The translations under genes were made by a program, and so were the position numbers. A stretch of 64,000 nt of DNA from Anagrus nilaparvatae (Eukaryota; Arthropoda; Insecta; Hymenoptera; Mymaridae): contig JAKSXM010000014.1 of NCBI GenBank assembly GCA_022575985.1, positions 26,598,001-26,662,000 of the forward strand, read 5' to 3'. Below, one piece after another: positions 36,911 through 48,315 of the stretch. The notes beneath the pieces were generated by a model. That model was not told the origin of the DNA. It saw nothing but the letters and a program-made list of their open reading frames with translations, and made no database searches. Every line of letters begins with the position of its first letter. Position 1 is the first letter of the stretch.

Positions 36911-37565
36911 AATAAATAAAAACTATGTAAATAACCTGAAATTATACTAATACATATATGATTTCACATATGTATGTAGTGTCGATAATTTAGAATGCGA
37001 TAAAAAAAAATTATTTTTATTAGTTTAACAATCTAAAGACCTTAATATATCAGTATTTAAAACTGAAAGTTTAAGTTAAAATAGATTTTGTGAACATAAT
37101 TTTTGAAAATGTACATGATCACATTAGCTGGTTATTGGTATTTCTCTATAATTATTCTAAAGGTCATACTTTTAATAATTTAAATAAAAAATAAAATATC
37201 AGCACTGGTCTTACTGTCAACAAAATAAATTTTAATTCAAATATTTCAATCTAAAGATATAAAAGCCACAAGTAGAGATACAAGTTAAGGTGAATTTAAT
37301 TTGAGTTGCCAAACATAACTTCAAATGGTTAATACAAATAATGTAAGGATACCTAGCTGCTGAGTCCAAGGCTGAGTCTTATGTTAAAATTTTAAGCCTT
37401 TTTGAACCAAAATTGCCCAGATCTAGCTTAGATTGGTAAGCTAGATTGTTACCCAGTTGATAATTTTGTTACCGAATGAATAGCGTTGAGTACACCTTCT
37501 CCTTGAAAATAATTCTAAATCGGTTTGTAAAAAATCCTGAAATGACCTGAGGAAAGGGGAGATTC

Positions 37566-37870
37566 AAAATTTTTGGCACCTATGTAAAAAATGGTTAACT
37601 TCATAGAAATTAGGATAATGAATTTAAATACCAAATATAGCTGTTTTGCAAAATCCCACCTCTGAAAAATTGAACCGAAAAAAGATATGGCGGCTTAACT
37701 TCAATTTTGAAAATGGCACCCTCCAAATTTGAGTTGACTGTCATAACCTTTTTTTGGATTTAATTATTCAGGGGTGGGATTTTGCAAAACAACTATATTT
37801 GGCATCTACATTCATTAATTAGTCTCTTTCCTATGCGGCAAAAAATTTTTCACCTAGGTGCCAAATTTTT
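37566..37870. repeat. Imperfect inverted repeat with arms of about 125 bp
   Basis: The left arm (37566-37690) contains TTTTGGCACCTATG and GTTTTGCAAAATCCCACCTC. The right arm (37742-37870) carries the complement with mismatches (TTTGGCACCTAGGTG and GTTTTGCAAAATCCCACCCC as complement). The loop is about 50 bp. This is a probable old foldback element; the GC-moderate flanks 37370-37560 and 37880-38050 may belong to the same insertion. Confidence 0.7.
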
Positions 37871-38565
37871 CCATAAAAGCCTGTATAAAATTTCAACTTT
37901 TTGGACCAATAACTCAATAACTAAGCAGTTAAAATTCATCAGATTTTACAGGCTGATTTAAGATTGTAAATACTTGAATTTGAGAAATTCCAGGAAAAGT
38001 CATATATGTTTTTCAATTCTTAGCAAATTAACTTTATGGGTTCTTCTATACACATTGAATTTTTTATTTTCAATGATGAGTGAAATTCTACTTTTATTTT
38101 ATATTTTTTGATTGGTTTATATTTTTCAAAATTTGGCCAATTTTTGTTATGAGAAAATGATTGCAACCATAAAATTCTTTAATCAGTATATTTCGGTTTC
38201 TTGCAAAAAAATTATCCAACAGTGACTTATTCTGGTCACAAGCCCATACGAACATCTCTGAAAAAAAATTTCGGAAAATACAAAATATAATTTCTTGACA
38301 GAAATTCTAACAAATTATATCAAACCCTGTACTAAAGATATGCGATATTTTTTTGAATATATATTTAATAAATGTAGGTAAAACATTTAAAAATAAAAGC
38401 TCAAAAAATTTAAAACTATGAATGAAATAAAATCTTGTTTTTAGGCTTTGTGTTCAGTTTTTATACACTCATGTGCATTTATATAAACCGTACATATGAA
38501 AAAATAAGTAAATTTTAACTCTATCAATTTTTACGATAGCTACAATAAAAAAACCATCCTCTAGC

Positions 38566-38630
38566 CACAAGAGGAATCGTTTTACCGCAAGAGGAATCCG
38601 CTTGCGGCAAACGGAAAAATTTTTCAGTGT
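38566..38630. repeat. Short GCAAGAGGAAT repeat with a CAGTGTA end
   Basis: CACAAGAGGAATCG and GCAAGAGGAATCCG lie in tandem, followed by CTTGCGGCAAACGG (an inverted partner of CCGCAAG) and AAAAATTTTTCAGTGTA. It is a fragment related to the 76-bp hairpin element at 20567-20642. Confidence 0.5.
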
Positions 38631-38639
38631 AGGTTTAAC

Positions 38640-40199
38640 ATTTAAACAAAAAATATAAATTTTAGAAAAAATTATATCACCTCAAATTTAATCCATAAAA
38701 TTATTTATAAGACATAAATATATATTTTTCTTTTATAAATTTTAATGAAAAAAAAAAGAAGGAACAAAAGGTATAAAATTTAGTATTTTAAAATTAGAAT
38801 CGGATGATTTTTAGCTCTCTAAAGGGACGTTTATGGTCATAGCAGAAAATTGAATTTTTTCCCAAAGGACGTCCGAAAGGCAAGTTATAATAATAATACT
38901 ATTTTCAATGTAATACACTAAAAATAAAAAAATAAAATAAAAGTTTTCATAATAAATTTATTTATTATTTATGTACTATAAATATTAAACACGTATATTT
39001 TAATTTTTTTATTCCTTTTTCTACTACAATTTTACCTAAATTATGGATTATTTTATTTTAGTAATCCATTTATTATAATCTTAAAATATTCATTTATGAA
39101 TAAAAACTAATGTAAAACTAAATTAATGTCAATACTGATTTACATTTCGACCTTAAGGCAATCAGTAATTTCTTTTTTTTCTGTATCATTTACTACTTTT
39201 AATCTAAAAAAACTTTTTTTTTTAAGGAAACCGTAAATAATTTTTTTCTTTTCCTTATTTTTAACATAGAAATTAAGCCCTTGAGACTTTTTATTATAGA
39301 ACCTCCTTTTTTCAATTGAGTCGTTCAGAAAAGCGTTAGAGAAATTGTTAGTTTTGCTTGAAAAATCCTTGTAATAATAATAACAACAGTTAATATTTAA
39401 GACTCCAAATTAAAAAAAAAAGTTCTTTGTTTTTTAAGTAATATAAATTTTCACAAGAAGAATCCTATTGTACTTAAAATATTAAAATGTAAATAAGAAG
39501 TTTACGAATTTTCATGTTTTCTCATTAAGAATATGTAAAAATTTTTTTGTTTTTTACAAGCTTGAACGATAAAAATAATAAGAACCGATAAGAACATGAA
39601 AATTAAAATAAATTAAAAAAAAAAATACCGTGTAATTTTTTATGCTTTATTAAATACAGTTTATTTTATATCACGTGTCATTTTAATTTAATATTTTAGG
39701 GGTGAATAAAAAACACATGTATAAATTAAAATTAACTTTGTTTTTGATTTACAAGAAATTTTAATAAATAGGAGCTAATAATATGTATGAATTATGCATG
39801 AATAATAACATAAATTTGTATATGAGCAATTCTTTTTAAACTTTACTGCTACTGAAATGGATTCGAATTTTGAATTTGATAGTATCTATCGAAACAAAAT
39901 TTACGACAAAGTGAGCTAAAATGAATTTCCAGGAGAAAGTCTAGCCTGTGACGTCTGATCATGCACTAAATTTTAAAGATTTGAGGAATAGAAAATAAAT
40001 CGTAGGTGTGGTTTAATTGCTCTTTTGGGGCAAAATCGGATTCTAAAATAAAATATTGATAAAAACATTGATCCCCAAGGGTAAAAATAAACTCTGGGGA
40101 AAAAATAGAAAACGATTAATAAACTGGTGCAAATCGCTTTTAAGAACGAAATTTGCCAGATGTGGATAAAATGAAATTGTATGATGTCGGTATAAACTT
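38640..40199. other. AT-rich DNA without recognised genes
   Basis: No gene was recognised. A reverse frame at 40043-40228 has no domain and runs into the family A repeat. Confidence 0.5.
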
Positions 40200-40366
40200 A
40201 AAACTGATTTGTGGGTTAGCACAACCAACGAGCATGGGACATTTTCACTTACAACAGCCTTAACATCCTGATTTTAACGTATAATTAGGGCCTAATTATC
40301 AGACCTAGAGCCAAATTTATAAAAGTCCCTAAATTGAAATTTTCTTAAGTCCGTAAACCTAAAGTA
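40200..40366 (+). repeat. Interspersed repeat family A, copy 4, left piece
   Basis: The head (GATTTGTGGGTTAGCACAACC, GAGCATGGGACATTTTCACTT, CAACAGCC) and CCCTAAATTGAAATT units identify family A. The copy continues at 41482-41527 (GTCCCTAAATCGAAAATATT) and at 49100-49140 (CATTTGACCCCTTCCCCTAA). Two TA-site insertions therefore split one ancestral copy into three pieces. Confidence 0.75.
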
Positions 40367-41263
40367 CAGGCTTCCCTCCTTATACGCGGGGGTTACGTTC
40401 CAAAAAAGTGCCGCGTATAAGGAAACCGCGTATAAAAAGACATTACTCTTATGGAAAAGGAGGGGTTAGGTTCAAAAATTTTTTATGTTGGGAAAAAATT
40501 TTATGGACAAACATTTTTTAGTCACCAATTTTTATTTAGAAAAAAAATCTGTTATACGGGATTGTTTTATTTTTTTTTGGTAATCTTTATATAAATCTAA
40601 ATAAATTTGAAGTGCCAAATCACAACTGTGTTTAAAATTTAAACTGCGCATCATGATGGGATCAGTATTGGCAGCCTCATCAATTGCATCTTGCATAGAC
40701 GTAATAATTTTGAGTAAGGATACTGTGTGAAATTTTTTCTCTGTTTCTTCAATTTCATCATCAGGTAAAATAATTTTTAAAATTTATTTTATTGAATATG
40801 TACCTGTAAATTTAACGCTATGAAGAGAAAAGCGATTTTTAAACTCCTCAAACCACCCTTTACTGGCAACGAAATTTTGATTGAGTGGATTTTTTTTTTC
40901 TAAATGATCGAAAAATTCTAAGGCTTGATCTCGAATAGCTCGTGATCCAATACGATTTCTCTTATGTATAAGGTCTTGAATCCATATCATAAGCATATCT
41001 TCAATTTTAACTATGTTGGAATTTCTCATTACTTTGCTCAGTTTAGCATGAGGTCCTAAATGTGTAGCGCTTGCTCTAATTTTGTCACGGTTATCTCTTA
41101 TTGTACGAACCTACGATTCATTGATATTAAATTTTCTTGCAACAGCTGCGACTTTTTCTCCGTTTTCTAATAAATTTAAAATTTTCAGCTTATCAGCAAT
41201 GCTCAAAACTTTTCTTTCTTTCTTTTTTACAGGTGATTTTTTTTTATTTGGTGCCATAATTTG

Positions 41264-41295
<32 letters not shown>

Positions 41296-41479
41296 GAATT
41301 TATGTAACTGGATAAAAATTTGGTTAAATTTTTGTAAATAAAAACAAAAACAATCGAAAAAAAATTCAAATTTAAAAATTGAAACCGCGTATACGGAGGG
41401 AAATAAGCGCGTATAAGGCGGGAGTGCCACAATTGGAAAACCGCGTGTAAGGAAAACCGCGTATAAGGAGGGACTCCTG
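40367..41479 (-). mobile_element. Tigger/pogo-type transposon, internally deleted, 1113 bp
   Basis: The ends CAGGCTTCCCTCCTTATACG and (complement) CAGGAGTCCCTCCTTATACG are 23-bp terminal inverted repeats differing at two positions. TA lies outside both (40365-40366 and 41480-41481), as expected for the Tc1/mariner-pogo class. Subterminal GCGTATAAGGAAACCGCGTA phrases are repeated inside each end. The reverse strand carries the start and end of a Tigger transposase, annotated separately, with the catalytic centre missing. A 30-base A run lies at 41264-41293, just upstream of the frame. It is inserted into a family A repeat. Confidence 0.93.
40532..41257 (-). pseudogene. Tigger transposase remnant (CENP-B-type HTH plus C-terminal tail)
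   Basis: Reading from 41257 downward, the frame starts MAPNKKKSPVKKK, runs through a first helix-turn-helix (SIADKLKILNLLENGEKVAA, then VARKFNINES) and the CENP-B-type DNA-binding half (IRDQALEFFDHLEK, SKGWFEEFKNRFSLHSVKF). It then jumps to a tail typical of Tigger proteins (LPDDEIEETEKKF, MQDAIDEAANTDP, ending SRITDFF). There are two in-frame stops: TAG at 41113-41111, and TAA directly after TGTYSIK near 40783. The DDE nuclease domain expected between them is absent, leaving about 240 codons of a family that is usually around 500. Frame is conserved across the deletion. It cannot encode an active transposase; a DNA-binding-only product would need readthrough. Confidence 0.87.
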
Positions 41480-41481
41480 TA

Positions 41482-41527
41482 TTCTATAGGGTCCATAGAA
41501 GTCCCTAAATCGAAAATATTTTAAGTA
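41482..41527 (+). repeat. Family A copy 4, middle piece
   Basis: This 46-bp remnant (with GTCCCTAAATCGAAAATATT) lies between the Tigger element and the 7.57-kb element and joins in sequence to 49100 once the latter is removed. Confidence 0.7.
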
Positions 41528-41674
41528 CACGGTTATTCAGAGCGGGACGTAAATTTGGACTTAAAAATATACGCCTCCTATATTACTGCGCCATTTATGG
41601 CGCCGTTTCTAAGTTAAGTTAGAAACACACTAATATACAGGAAAATACTCTTTCTCTCTCATTGATAATCGCAA

Positions 41675-41760
41675 TTCGAGCAAAAATACTCGAAAGTCGG
41701 AATTCGAGCAAAAAAACTCGAAAGTCGGAATTCGAGCGAAAATACTCGCATCGCAAGAGT
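41675..41760. repeat. 28-bp tandem repeat, about three copies
   Basis: Units of the form AATTCGAGCAAAAATACTCG plus AAAGTCGG succeed each other. Each unit contains its own small inverted pair (CGAG and CTCG). The array sits about 150 bp inside the left terminus, a place where transposase-binding repeats often occur. Confidence 0.8.
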
Positions 41761-42019
41761 AAATCTCTGGTAATATTATAGCGTCTGCTCTCGCCCGGTA
41801 TATCGAGTCGAGCGAAAATACTTACTATATACACTACTTCTGCACTCGTAACGTACATAAATAAATGTTATGGAGTAATATTTTTATTATTAAAAGGTTA
41901 ATGGAGTATTGTTATGGATATGTTATGGATATAAAAATTATTATATTTACTTCTGCACTGGTATCGTTATCGTATAAATAAAAAGAAATTCAACTATAAA
42001 GGATTCAAAAATATAACCT

Positions 42020-43930
42020 AATAAGTATCATGAAAATCCATTGCTGGAGCAGTGTTTATTTTATTGATAATGGTTTATTCTTATAATGAATGTTTATTCC
42101 ATTGATAATGGTTTATTCTTATGATGAATGTTTAAAAAGTTTAAAAACTCATTAATTGCAGAAAACAAGTAATCAATATCTATAAGGTTAACAAGACTCA
42201 TATCGTATAATAGCTAATTCCTTTTGAACATTGATCGTAAGAACAAAGACTACTCCAGTAATGGATTTCTTGATAGTTAAGTAATATTTTTATTTTTTAA
42301 ATGATGAAATAACTATCTCTTTTTTTTTAGGTATATGTCTAGCATGCAAATCAGTCAGCAATAAATAAAAAAAGTAAATAATTAAATGAACAATTTTTTT
42401 CTTTTAAGTTTTTAGCTTTTAACTAAGGGTTTCAAAAATATAATTCAGTTCGGCTTTACATTTACAGTCTCATGTGTATCAAAAAATCCATGACTCGAGT
42501 TGTGATTGTTCTTACAATGAATGTTCTGCAGTTTAAAAACTCATTAATTGCAGCAAAACAAGTAATAAGTATCTTAGACAGACAAGAAACATTTGGTGTA
42601 TAATAGCTAAATAACCATCTCTTTTTTTTATATGTGTCCAGCATGCATCTGTCAGTTATAGCAGAAAAAAGCACATAAATAAAATAAAAAAATAAATGAA
42701 AAATTTTTTCTTTTAGGTTAGAGTTTTTAATTCAGGCTTTCAAGCATATAATATAGTTCGGCTTTATATTAACATTCTCATGTATTACTTAAGTTTCAAG
42801 AAATCCATTGCTGGAGCAGTGTTCATTCTTACGATGAATGTTCTGCAGTTTAAGAACTCATTAATTGCAGAAAACAAGTAATCAATATCTAAGATTGACT
42901 AGAATCATATGGTGTAATAGCTGATTCCTTTTGAAACCAGAACATTGATCGAATAAAAAATATTATTCGCATTCATTCATTTTATTTTTTTTAATAATAA
43001 AAAAGCTTTAAAAAAATCTCTTTTTTTTTCATATGTCTGGCATACATCTTTCTATTAAAGTAGACAACAATACATAAAAAAATAAAATAAATAAATAAAT
43101 AATTTAAATATAAAAATATAAATAATTTAATAATAATTTTTTCTTATAAGTTTTTAAATTTTAACTAAGAGATTCAAAAATATAATTCAGTTCGTCATAT
43201 TCGCAGTCTCATGTATTACCTAAGTATCAAGAAATCCATGTGTTTGTTCTTACAATCAATGTTCTGGAGTTCAAAAGGAATTAGCTATTACACCAAATGT
43301 TTCTTGTCTGTCTATAAGATATTACAACATATGATTCTTGTCAGTCTTAGATATTGATTAATTGTTTCCTGCAATTAATGAGTTTTTAAACTGCAGAACA
43401 TTCATCGCAAGAAAAAACACTGCTCCAGCAATGGATTTCATGATACTTAAGTAATACATGAGAATGTAAATATAAAGCCAAACTTAATTATAAGTTTGAA
43501 AGCCACAATTAAAAACTCAAATTTAAAAGAAAAAAATTGTTCATTTATTTATTTATTTTTGTATGAGTATTTTTCAACTATAACTGACAGATTGAACTGT
43601 CATTATTCAAAGAAAATAAGTAAATAAATTGAGAGTTTTTGTCTTTAAGTAGAGTGTCTCTAAGTTTTTAGTTTATAATTAAAGCATTCAATAATATATT
43701 TCAGCTCAGCTTTATATTTGTAGTTTCATGTATTACTTAAGTATCAATCAAGCATGACTCGTGTTGTGTTTGTTCTTACGATCAATGTTCTGGAGTTCGA
43801 ATCAGCTATTACACCATTTTAAACGGCAGAACATTAATAAACACAATAAATATACTTAAAGCCGGACTGAATTATATTTTTGAATCCCTTAGTTAAAAGC
43901 TAACAACTTAAAAGAAAAAAATTGTTAGTA
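42020..43930. repeat. Complex tandem and inverted repeats of about 300-430 bp
   Basis: Recurring blocks are ATCCATTGCTGGAGCAGTGT or ATCCATGACTCG, GATGAATGTTCTGCAGTTTA, CTCATTAATTGCAG, AAACAAGTAATCAATATCT, GGTGTAATAGCTAATTCC and TATAATTCAGTTCGGCTTTA. Forward units start near 42027, 42470, 42777, 43207 and 43727; the stretch 43294-43470 carries the same blocks inverted. No coding capacity survives across units. Confidence 0.78.
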
Positions 43931-44049
43931 GGGGGTATAGAGTAAAATACATGTTGACTATATGAAAGAACCTCATCATAAATTTCACTATGGAGTAAAA
44001 TGGATCTCGGCTGTCCTATATTGTATGAAAAAACGAAAAATTTCACTCT
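43931..44049. other. Short spacer between arrays
   Basis: This segment contains ATAGAGTAAAATACATGTTG and ACTATGGAGTAAAATGGATC, a weak internal duplication. Nothing else was recognised. Confidence 0.4.
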
Positions 44050-44890
44050 ATAGTATTTTCATTTTTTTCGGTTTTTTGCACTGAAAAAGGTTTAAAACAG
44101 TTAAAAACCTAAAAATCTCATTTGGTATATAGTTCATTGAGTCAGTGGAATCAAAATAATCTGATATTAATGGATTTAAATAGGTTTTTGATTGGATTTT
44201 TAGAAATTTTGGCTTTATTCCAAAAAGCCATTTTAATCAGTTAAAATTCTTTATAAACCAAGTTTTCTAACAAAAATAATTTTGATGGACCTGGATTTTC
44301 TTAACAATTTTTATTTTTCCAAAAATCGAAAGGGTATGTATATATGGAAAATTGTCAGATTTTTTTTCTTCAAATTTTTCGTTGTTTGATACCGAAAAAG
44401 GTTTGAAACAGTTAAAAACTTAAATCAATATGGTTTATCAGGTCAGAAGCTCAAAAAACCTAGCATAAATGGATTTAAGTAAGTTTGAAAATTTTTGGAG
44501 TTTCAGAAATTTTGGCTTTATTTGCACAAAACAATTTGAATTGGTTAAAATTCATTATAAACCAAGTTTTCTAATAAAAAAAGTATGCTATTGAAATAGG
44601 TGAACTGGATTTTTTTGACAATTTTTATTTTGCAAAAATCAAAAGGGGTATATGGAAAAATTTCCGATTTTTTTTTTTTCTTCAAATTTTCCGTTGTTTG
44701 ATGCCGAAAAACGTTTGATACAATTAAAAACTTAAATCAATATGCTTCACTGTGTCAGAAAGCCCAAAAAACCTGATATAAATGGATTTAATTGAGCTTA
44801 AAAATTTTTGGATTTTTAGAAATTTTGGCTTTATTTGCATAAAACAATTTGTATGGGTTAAAATTCATTATAAGTAAACATGATTTTCTG
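44050..44890. repeat. 311-bp tandem repeat, about 2.7 copies
   Basis: The phrase CCGAAAAAGGTTTGAAACAG and variants occur near 44083, 44395 and 44706, giving a period of 311-312 bp. Each unit also holds TTAGAAATTTTGGCTTTATT and TTAAAATTCATTATAAACCA. Copies differ by perhaps one base in six. The length is that of a satellite monomer. Confidence 0.82.
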
Positions 44891-45129
44891 AAGCAACAGA
44901 AACAGAAGTAAATGCGATACAAAAATAAATTCTGATTTATACCGTTTTTTGTTTGCAAATCGGCACAGTACAATAAGTTAATATATCTGAAAATTTTATT
45001 TTGAACAATAATTTTATGATTTGAAGAATCATTTTCGATATAGTATTTTTCTCTACAGTTAATTTGGGAAATAAGAAATACCCAAATTTATATATATCAT
45101 TTTACCTTCGATACAAATCAATTAATTAG

Positions 45130-45634
45130 TATATGCAAAATTAATTTTTATGGCCTAAGCTAAGTAAAAATTAAATTCAAGTAAAATTATATTGTGAGAT
45201 GAAATTTTATGGCCTAAGCTAAGTAAAAATTATATTTAAGTAAAAGTATATTTCAAAATATTGATACTGATTAAATTAATAATTTTTTTAAAACTTTAAT
45301 AAATTAAAGTAGAATTAAAACTAAGTTAAGTCTTGTTGTTTCCTAATCACAAGTTATAACTTTATTTTGGGCCATAAATGTTGTAAGATGAAATTATATG
45401 GCCTAAGCTAAGTAAATTTTTATTTCAGCAAAAGTATGAATTCCTAATAAATATATTATAACTTTTTGGCCATAAATGTTGTGAGATGAAATATATGGCC
45501 TAAGCTAAGTAAATTTTTATTTCAGCAAAAGTATAAATTCCTAATAAATATATTTTAACTTTTGGGCCATAAATGTTGTGAGATGAATTTTTATGGCCTA
45601 AGCTAAGTAAAAATTTAATTTAAGTAAAAGTATA
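45130..45634. repeat. Array of the GGCC-TAAGCTAAGTA motif, left part
   Basis: The core TGTTGTGAGATGAAATTTTA plus TGGCCTAAGCTAAGTAAA is repeated about five times, with later units of about 107 bp that also contain TTTATTTCAGCAAAAGTAT and TCCTAATAAATATATTATAA. The array continues at 47269-47655 after the nested element. A variant core (GGGCCGTAAAGGTTGTGAGA) is part of the palindrome units. Confidence 0.8.
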
Positions 45635-47266
45635 TGGGCATATCTCACCAAGTGGTTATATTTCTAACTTTATAAAATAAATTTTATTTTTGAGAGCACA
45701 ATAACGACATTTGGACAGAAGTTTAATAAAACAATAAAAATCAAGATTTTCTTTGCGTAACTTAATTTTAAGCTACGGCGTTTGGTAAATGAACTTCTTA
45801 AATTAAAAAATATATTTAAGGTTATAATTACTAAATGATGAAATTAGTTCTCAAAAATACTGGAAAATATAGAGGTATATAACAATAAATTTTATTTCTG
45901 TCCAAAAACCAATAATAAGAAGATAAATTTTCAATTTTTTTATAAACAAAAAATTAAATGTTCCACAGACTGCGCTATAGGTATAGCTAGGCTAAGCTCC
46001 CTGAATCTTTAACTCATTGCTCCTCGCATTGCTCACATAAAGCCTAAAATATAGTTAACGTTAAAGTTACTGCTAAAATCATGGGCAATCAAAAGGGGGG
46101 TGGTAAGGGTAATTGCCTCCCCTGAGCTCCAAAAAATGCATGTTTTTTGTTCATAATTTTGTTTTTTTATACAAATTTCATAAGAAAACATACAAAATTT
46201 TGCCTAAGCGCCCCACCCCCTTAGGCCCTTTTCTGAATCCGCCACTGGTTAAAATATGATCGCATTATCTTATTATAATTTATTTAATCATTTAGTTGTG
46301 CCTTTTATGATTTTTCAAACATTTTTTTAGAGTTTTTGATTTTTTTCAAAATGTATTTTTCTTGAAATATAGATTTTAATGATCCACTAAGTATGACCTA
46401 CAACTACATAATTTTATTTATTTTTTTAAAACACTAAATTCAAATCAAAAACATCTTTTTTGAACTAAGAATGAAATATACATAATTCTTACACGTTTGT
46501 TATTTTTAGGTTATTGGTAAACAACGCTTCTAAATTGTACGATTATTTTATATAAAACTGAGGTTTATACATACAACGTATTGAATCAAGCTATGCCGTT
46601 TTTTTTAACTGAAATCTTATAACATTTTACATAAATCACAAAAGATTTTGCGAAGATTTTTTAAAAATTGAACGAGTGCCATTAAAAAATGTGATTTTAG
46701 TACCAAAATTACGCATCGACAGCAAAGCCTTTTGGCGTCGATATCTACTAAATTATTGGAGGCACCAGTTTTTCTCAAATCACTTTCAAATTGTGAAACA
46801 TTGTAGAGAATTTTCACAATAGTTAGAAATAAAAATTGTTCACGGCATTCATTTGTGGCTTAAAAAACTTTCTTTGATCGTATTTATTTGAAAATGTGGT
46901 TACCAATGTTTCAGCTGGCAGAATTTTTTTTAGAAAAGGAGCACACTGTTTAAATTATGTGAAGAAATTAAATATATTATTAATTTATCAAAATTTATTT
47001 ATAAAAAGGCAAATAGTTTTACGGCATTCCCTCTGTAATGTTAAGAATTTAAAAAACTTAACAAGGTTACCAACAAAATATTAGGGTTTCGAATCATTCC
47101 AAGGCTGTTATTTCATAATAATTAAAGAAATTAGGCAAAAAAATTTCTTGAGGCTTGAGAAGAAATATATATAAATAAATTTCAATAATTTTTTTTTGAA
47201 ACAGAAAGCTGGATTTTCATTAAAGCTCTCATATATGCAATATAACCACTTGGTGAGATATGCCCA
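45635..47266. mobile_element. Nested 1632-bp TIR element
   Basis: The termini TGGGCATATCTCACCAAGTG plus GTTATAT (27 bp) are perfectly inverted at both ends, and TA lies outside each (45633-45634, 47267-47268). Removing it rejoins GTA and TATTTCAAAATATTGAT, matching the uninterrupted host sequence near 45248. No transposase is recognised; short frames at 46617-46817 (reverse) and 46896-47084 have no motif. A G/C-rich part at 46082-46255 ends in the complement of CCAGTGGCGGATTCAG, which looks like the end of yet another element. Confidence 0.85.
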
Positions 47267-47268
47267 TA

Positions 47269-47655
47269 TTTCAAAATATTGATATTGATTAAATTAATAA
47301 TTTTTTTTAAACTTTAATAAATTAAAGTATAATTAAAACTAAGTTAAGTCTTGTTGTTTTCTATCACAAGTTATAATATAACTTTATTTTGGGCCATAAA
47401 TGTTGTAAGATGAAATTATATGGCCCAAGTTAAGTAAATTTTTATTTCAGCAAAAGTATGAATTCCTAATAAATATATTATAACTTTTGGGCCATAAATG
47501 TTGTGAGATGAAATTTTATGGCCTAAGCTAAGTAAAATTTTAATTTAAGCAAAGTATAAATTTCTAATAATAAATATATTATAACTTTTGGGGCATAAAT
47601 GTTGTGAGATGAAATTAAATAGCCTAAGCTAAGCGAATTTTTATTTCAGCAATAG
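47269..47655. repeat. Array of the GGCC-TAAGCTAAGTA motif, right part
   Basis: Three units continue the array seen before the nested element, with GGGCCATAAATGTTGT(A/G)AGAT and AAGCTAAGTAAA-type cores. The opening part (47269-47340) repeats 45248-45320 almost exactly, so a segment was duplicated or the arrays share a higher-order unit. Confidence 0.75.
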
Positions 47656-47745
47656 TTTACAGTAAACAGATAATTTTTCTTATTCAGCTTTTTCACATTG
47701 AGCTCACAGGCTGTACTATAAATATAATTAGTTTATATTATAACA

Positions 47746-48315
47746 ATAACTGAAAACTAATTTTAAATAGATGTAAGACTTTAATAAATTAAAGTATAAT
47801 TACGTCTAAGTTAAATATGGGTTTTTTGGCATTTACATGCGATCTGAGCCCAGAGACACTAAAAAAGGATAGAACAATAAAACTTTTAAGATTATTGCCT
47901 ATACACTTTCGGGCCGTAAAGGTTGTGAGATCAATTTTTTTGGCCCTAAGTTAAGTAGCATTCTAGTTAACCTAAAATTTTGATATAAATAAATTTACAA
48001 ATAATATAATTATCATTTCTGAAACTCTTTAATGACCACAGTTTTTTTATATAATTTTTTTTATAACTGAAAACTAATTTTAAATAGATGTAAGACTTTA
48101 ATAAATTAAAGTATAATTGCGTCTAAGTTAAGTATGGGTTTTTTGGCATTTACATACATGCGATCTGAACCCAGAGACACTAAAAAAGGATAGAACAATA
48201 AAACTTTTAAGATTATTGCCTATACACTTTTGGGCCGTAAAGGTTGTGAGATCAATTTTTTTGGCCCTAAGTTAAGTAAGCATTCTAGTTAACCTAAAAT
48301 TTTGATATAAATAAT
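47746..48315 (+). repeat. 317-bp direct repeat forming the left palindrome arm
   Basis: ATAACTGAAAACTAATTTTA occurs at 47746 and 48063, followed in both by GACTTTAATAAATTAAAGTA, GGTTTTTTGGCATTTACAT, CCCAGAGACACTAAAAAAGG, GGTTGTGAGATCAATTTTTT and GGTTAACC-type sequence (AGTTAACCTAAAATTTTGAT). The two units differ at marker positions such as TTTCGGGCCG against TTTTGGGCCG, and GTAGCATT against GTAAGCATT. Confidence 0.88.

Noticed and set aside
41227..41496. Reverse frames upstream of the Tigger transposase start, including a Phe run
   Set aside because: They translate the poly-A tract and the terminal inverted repeat.
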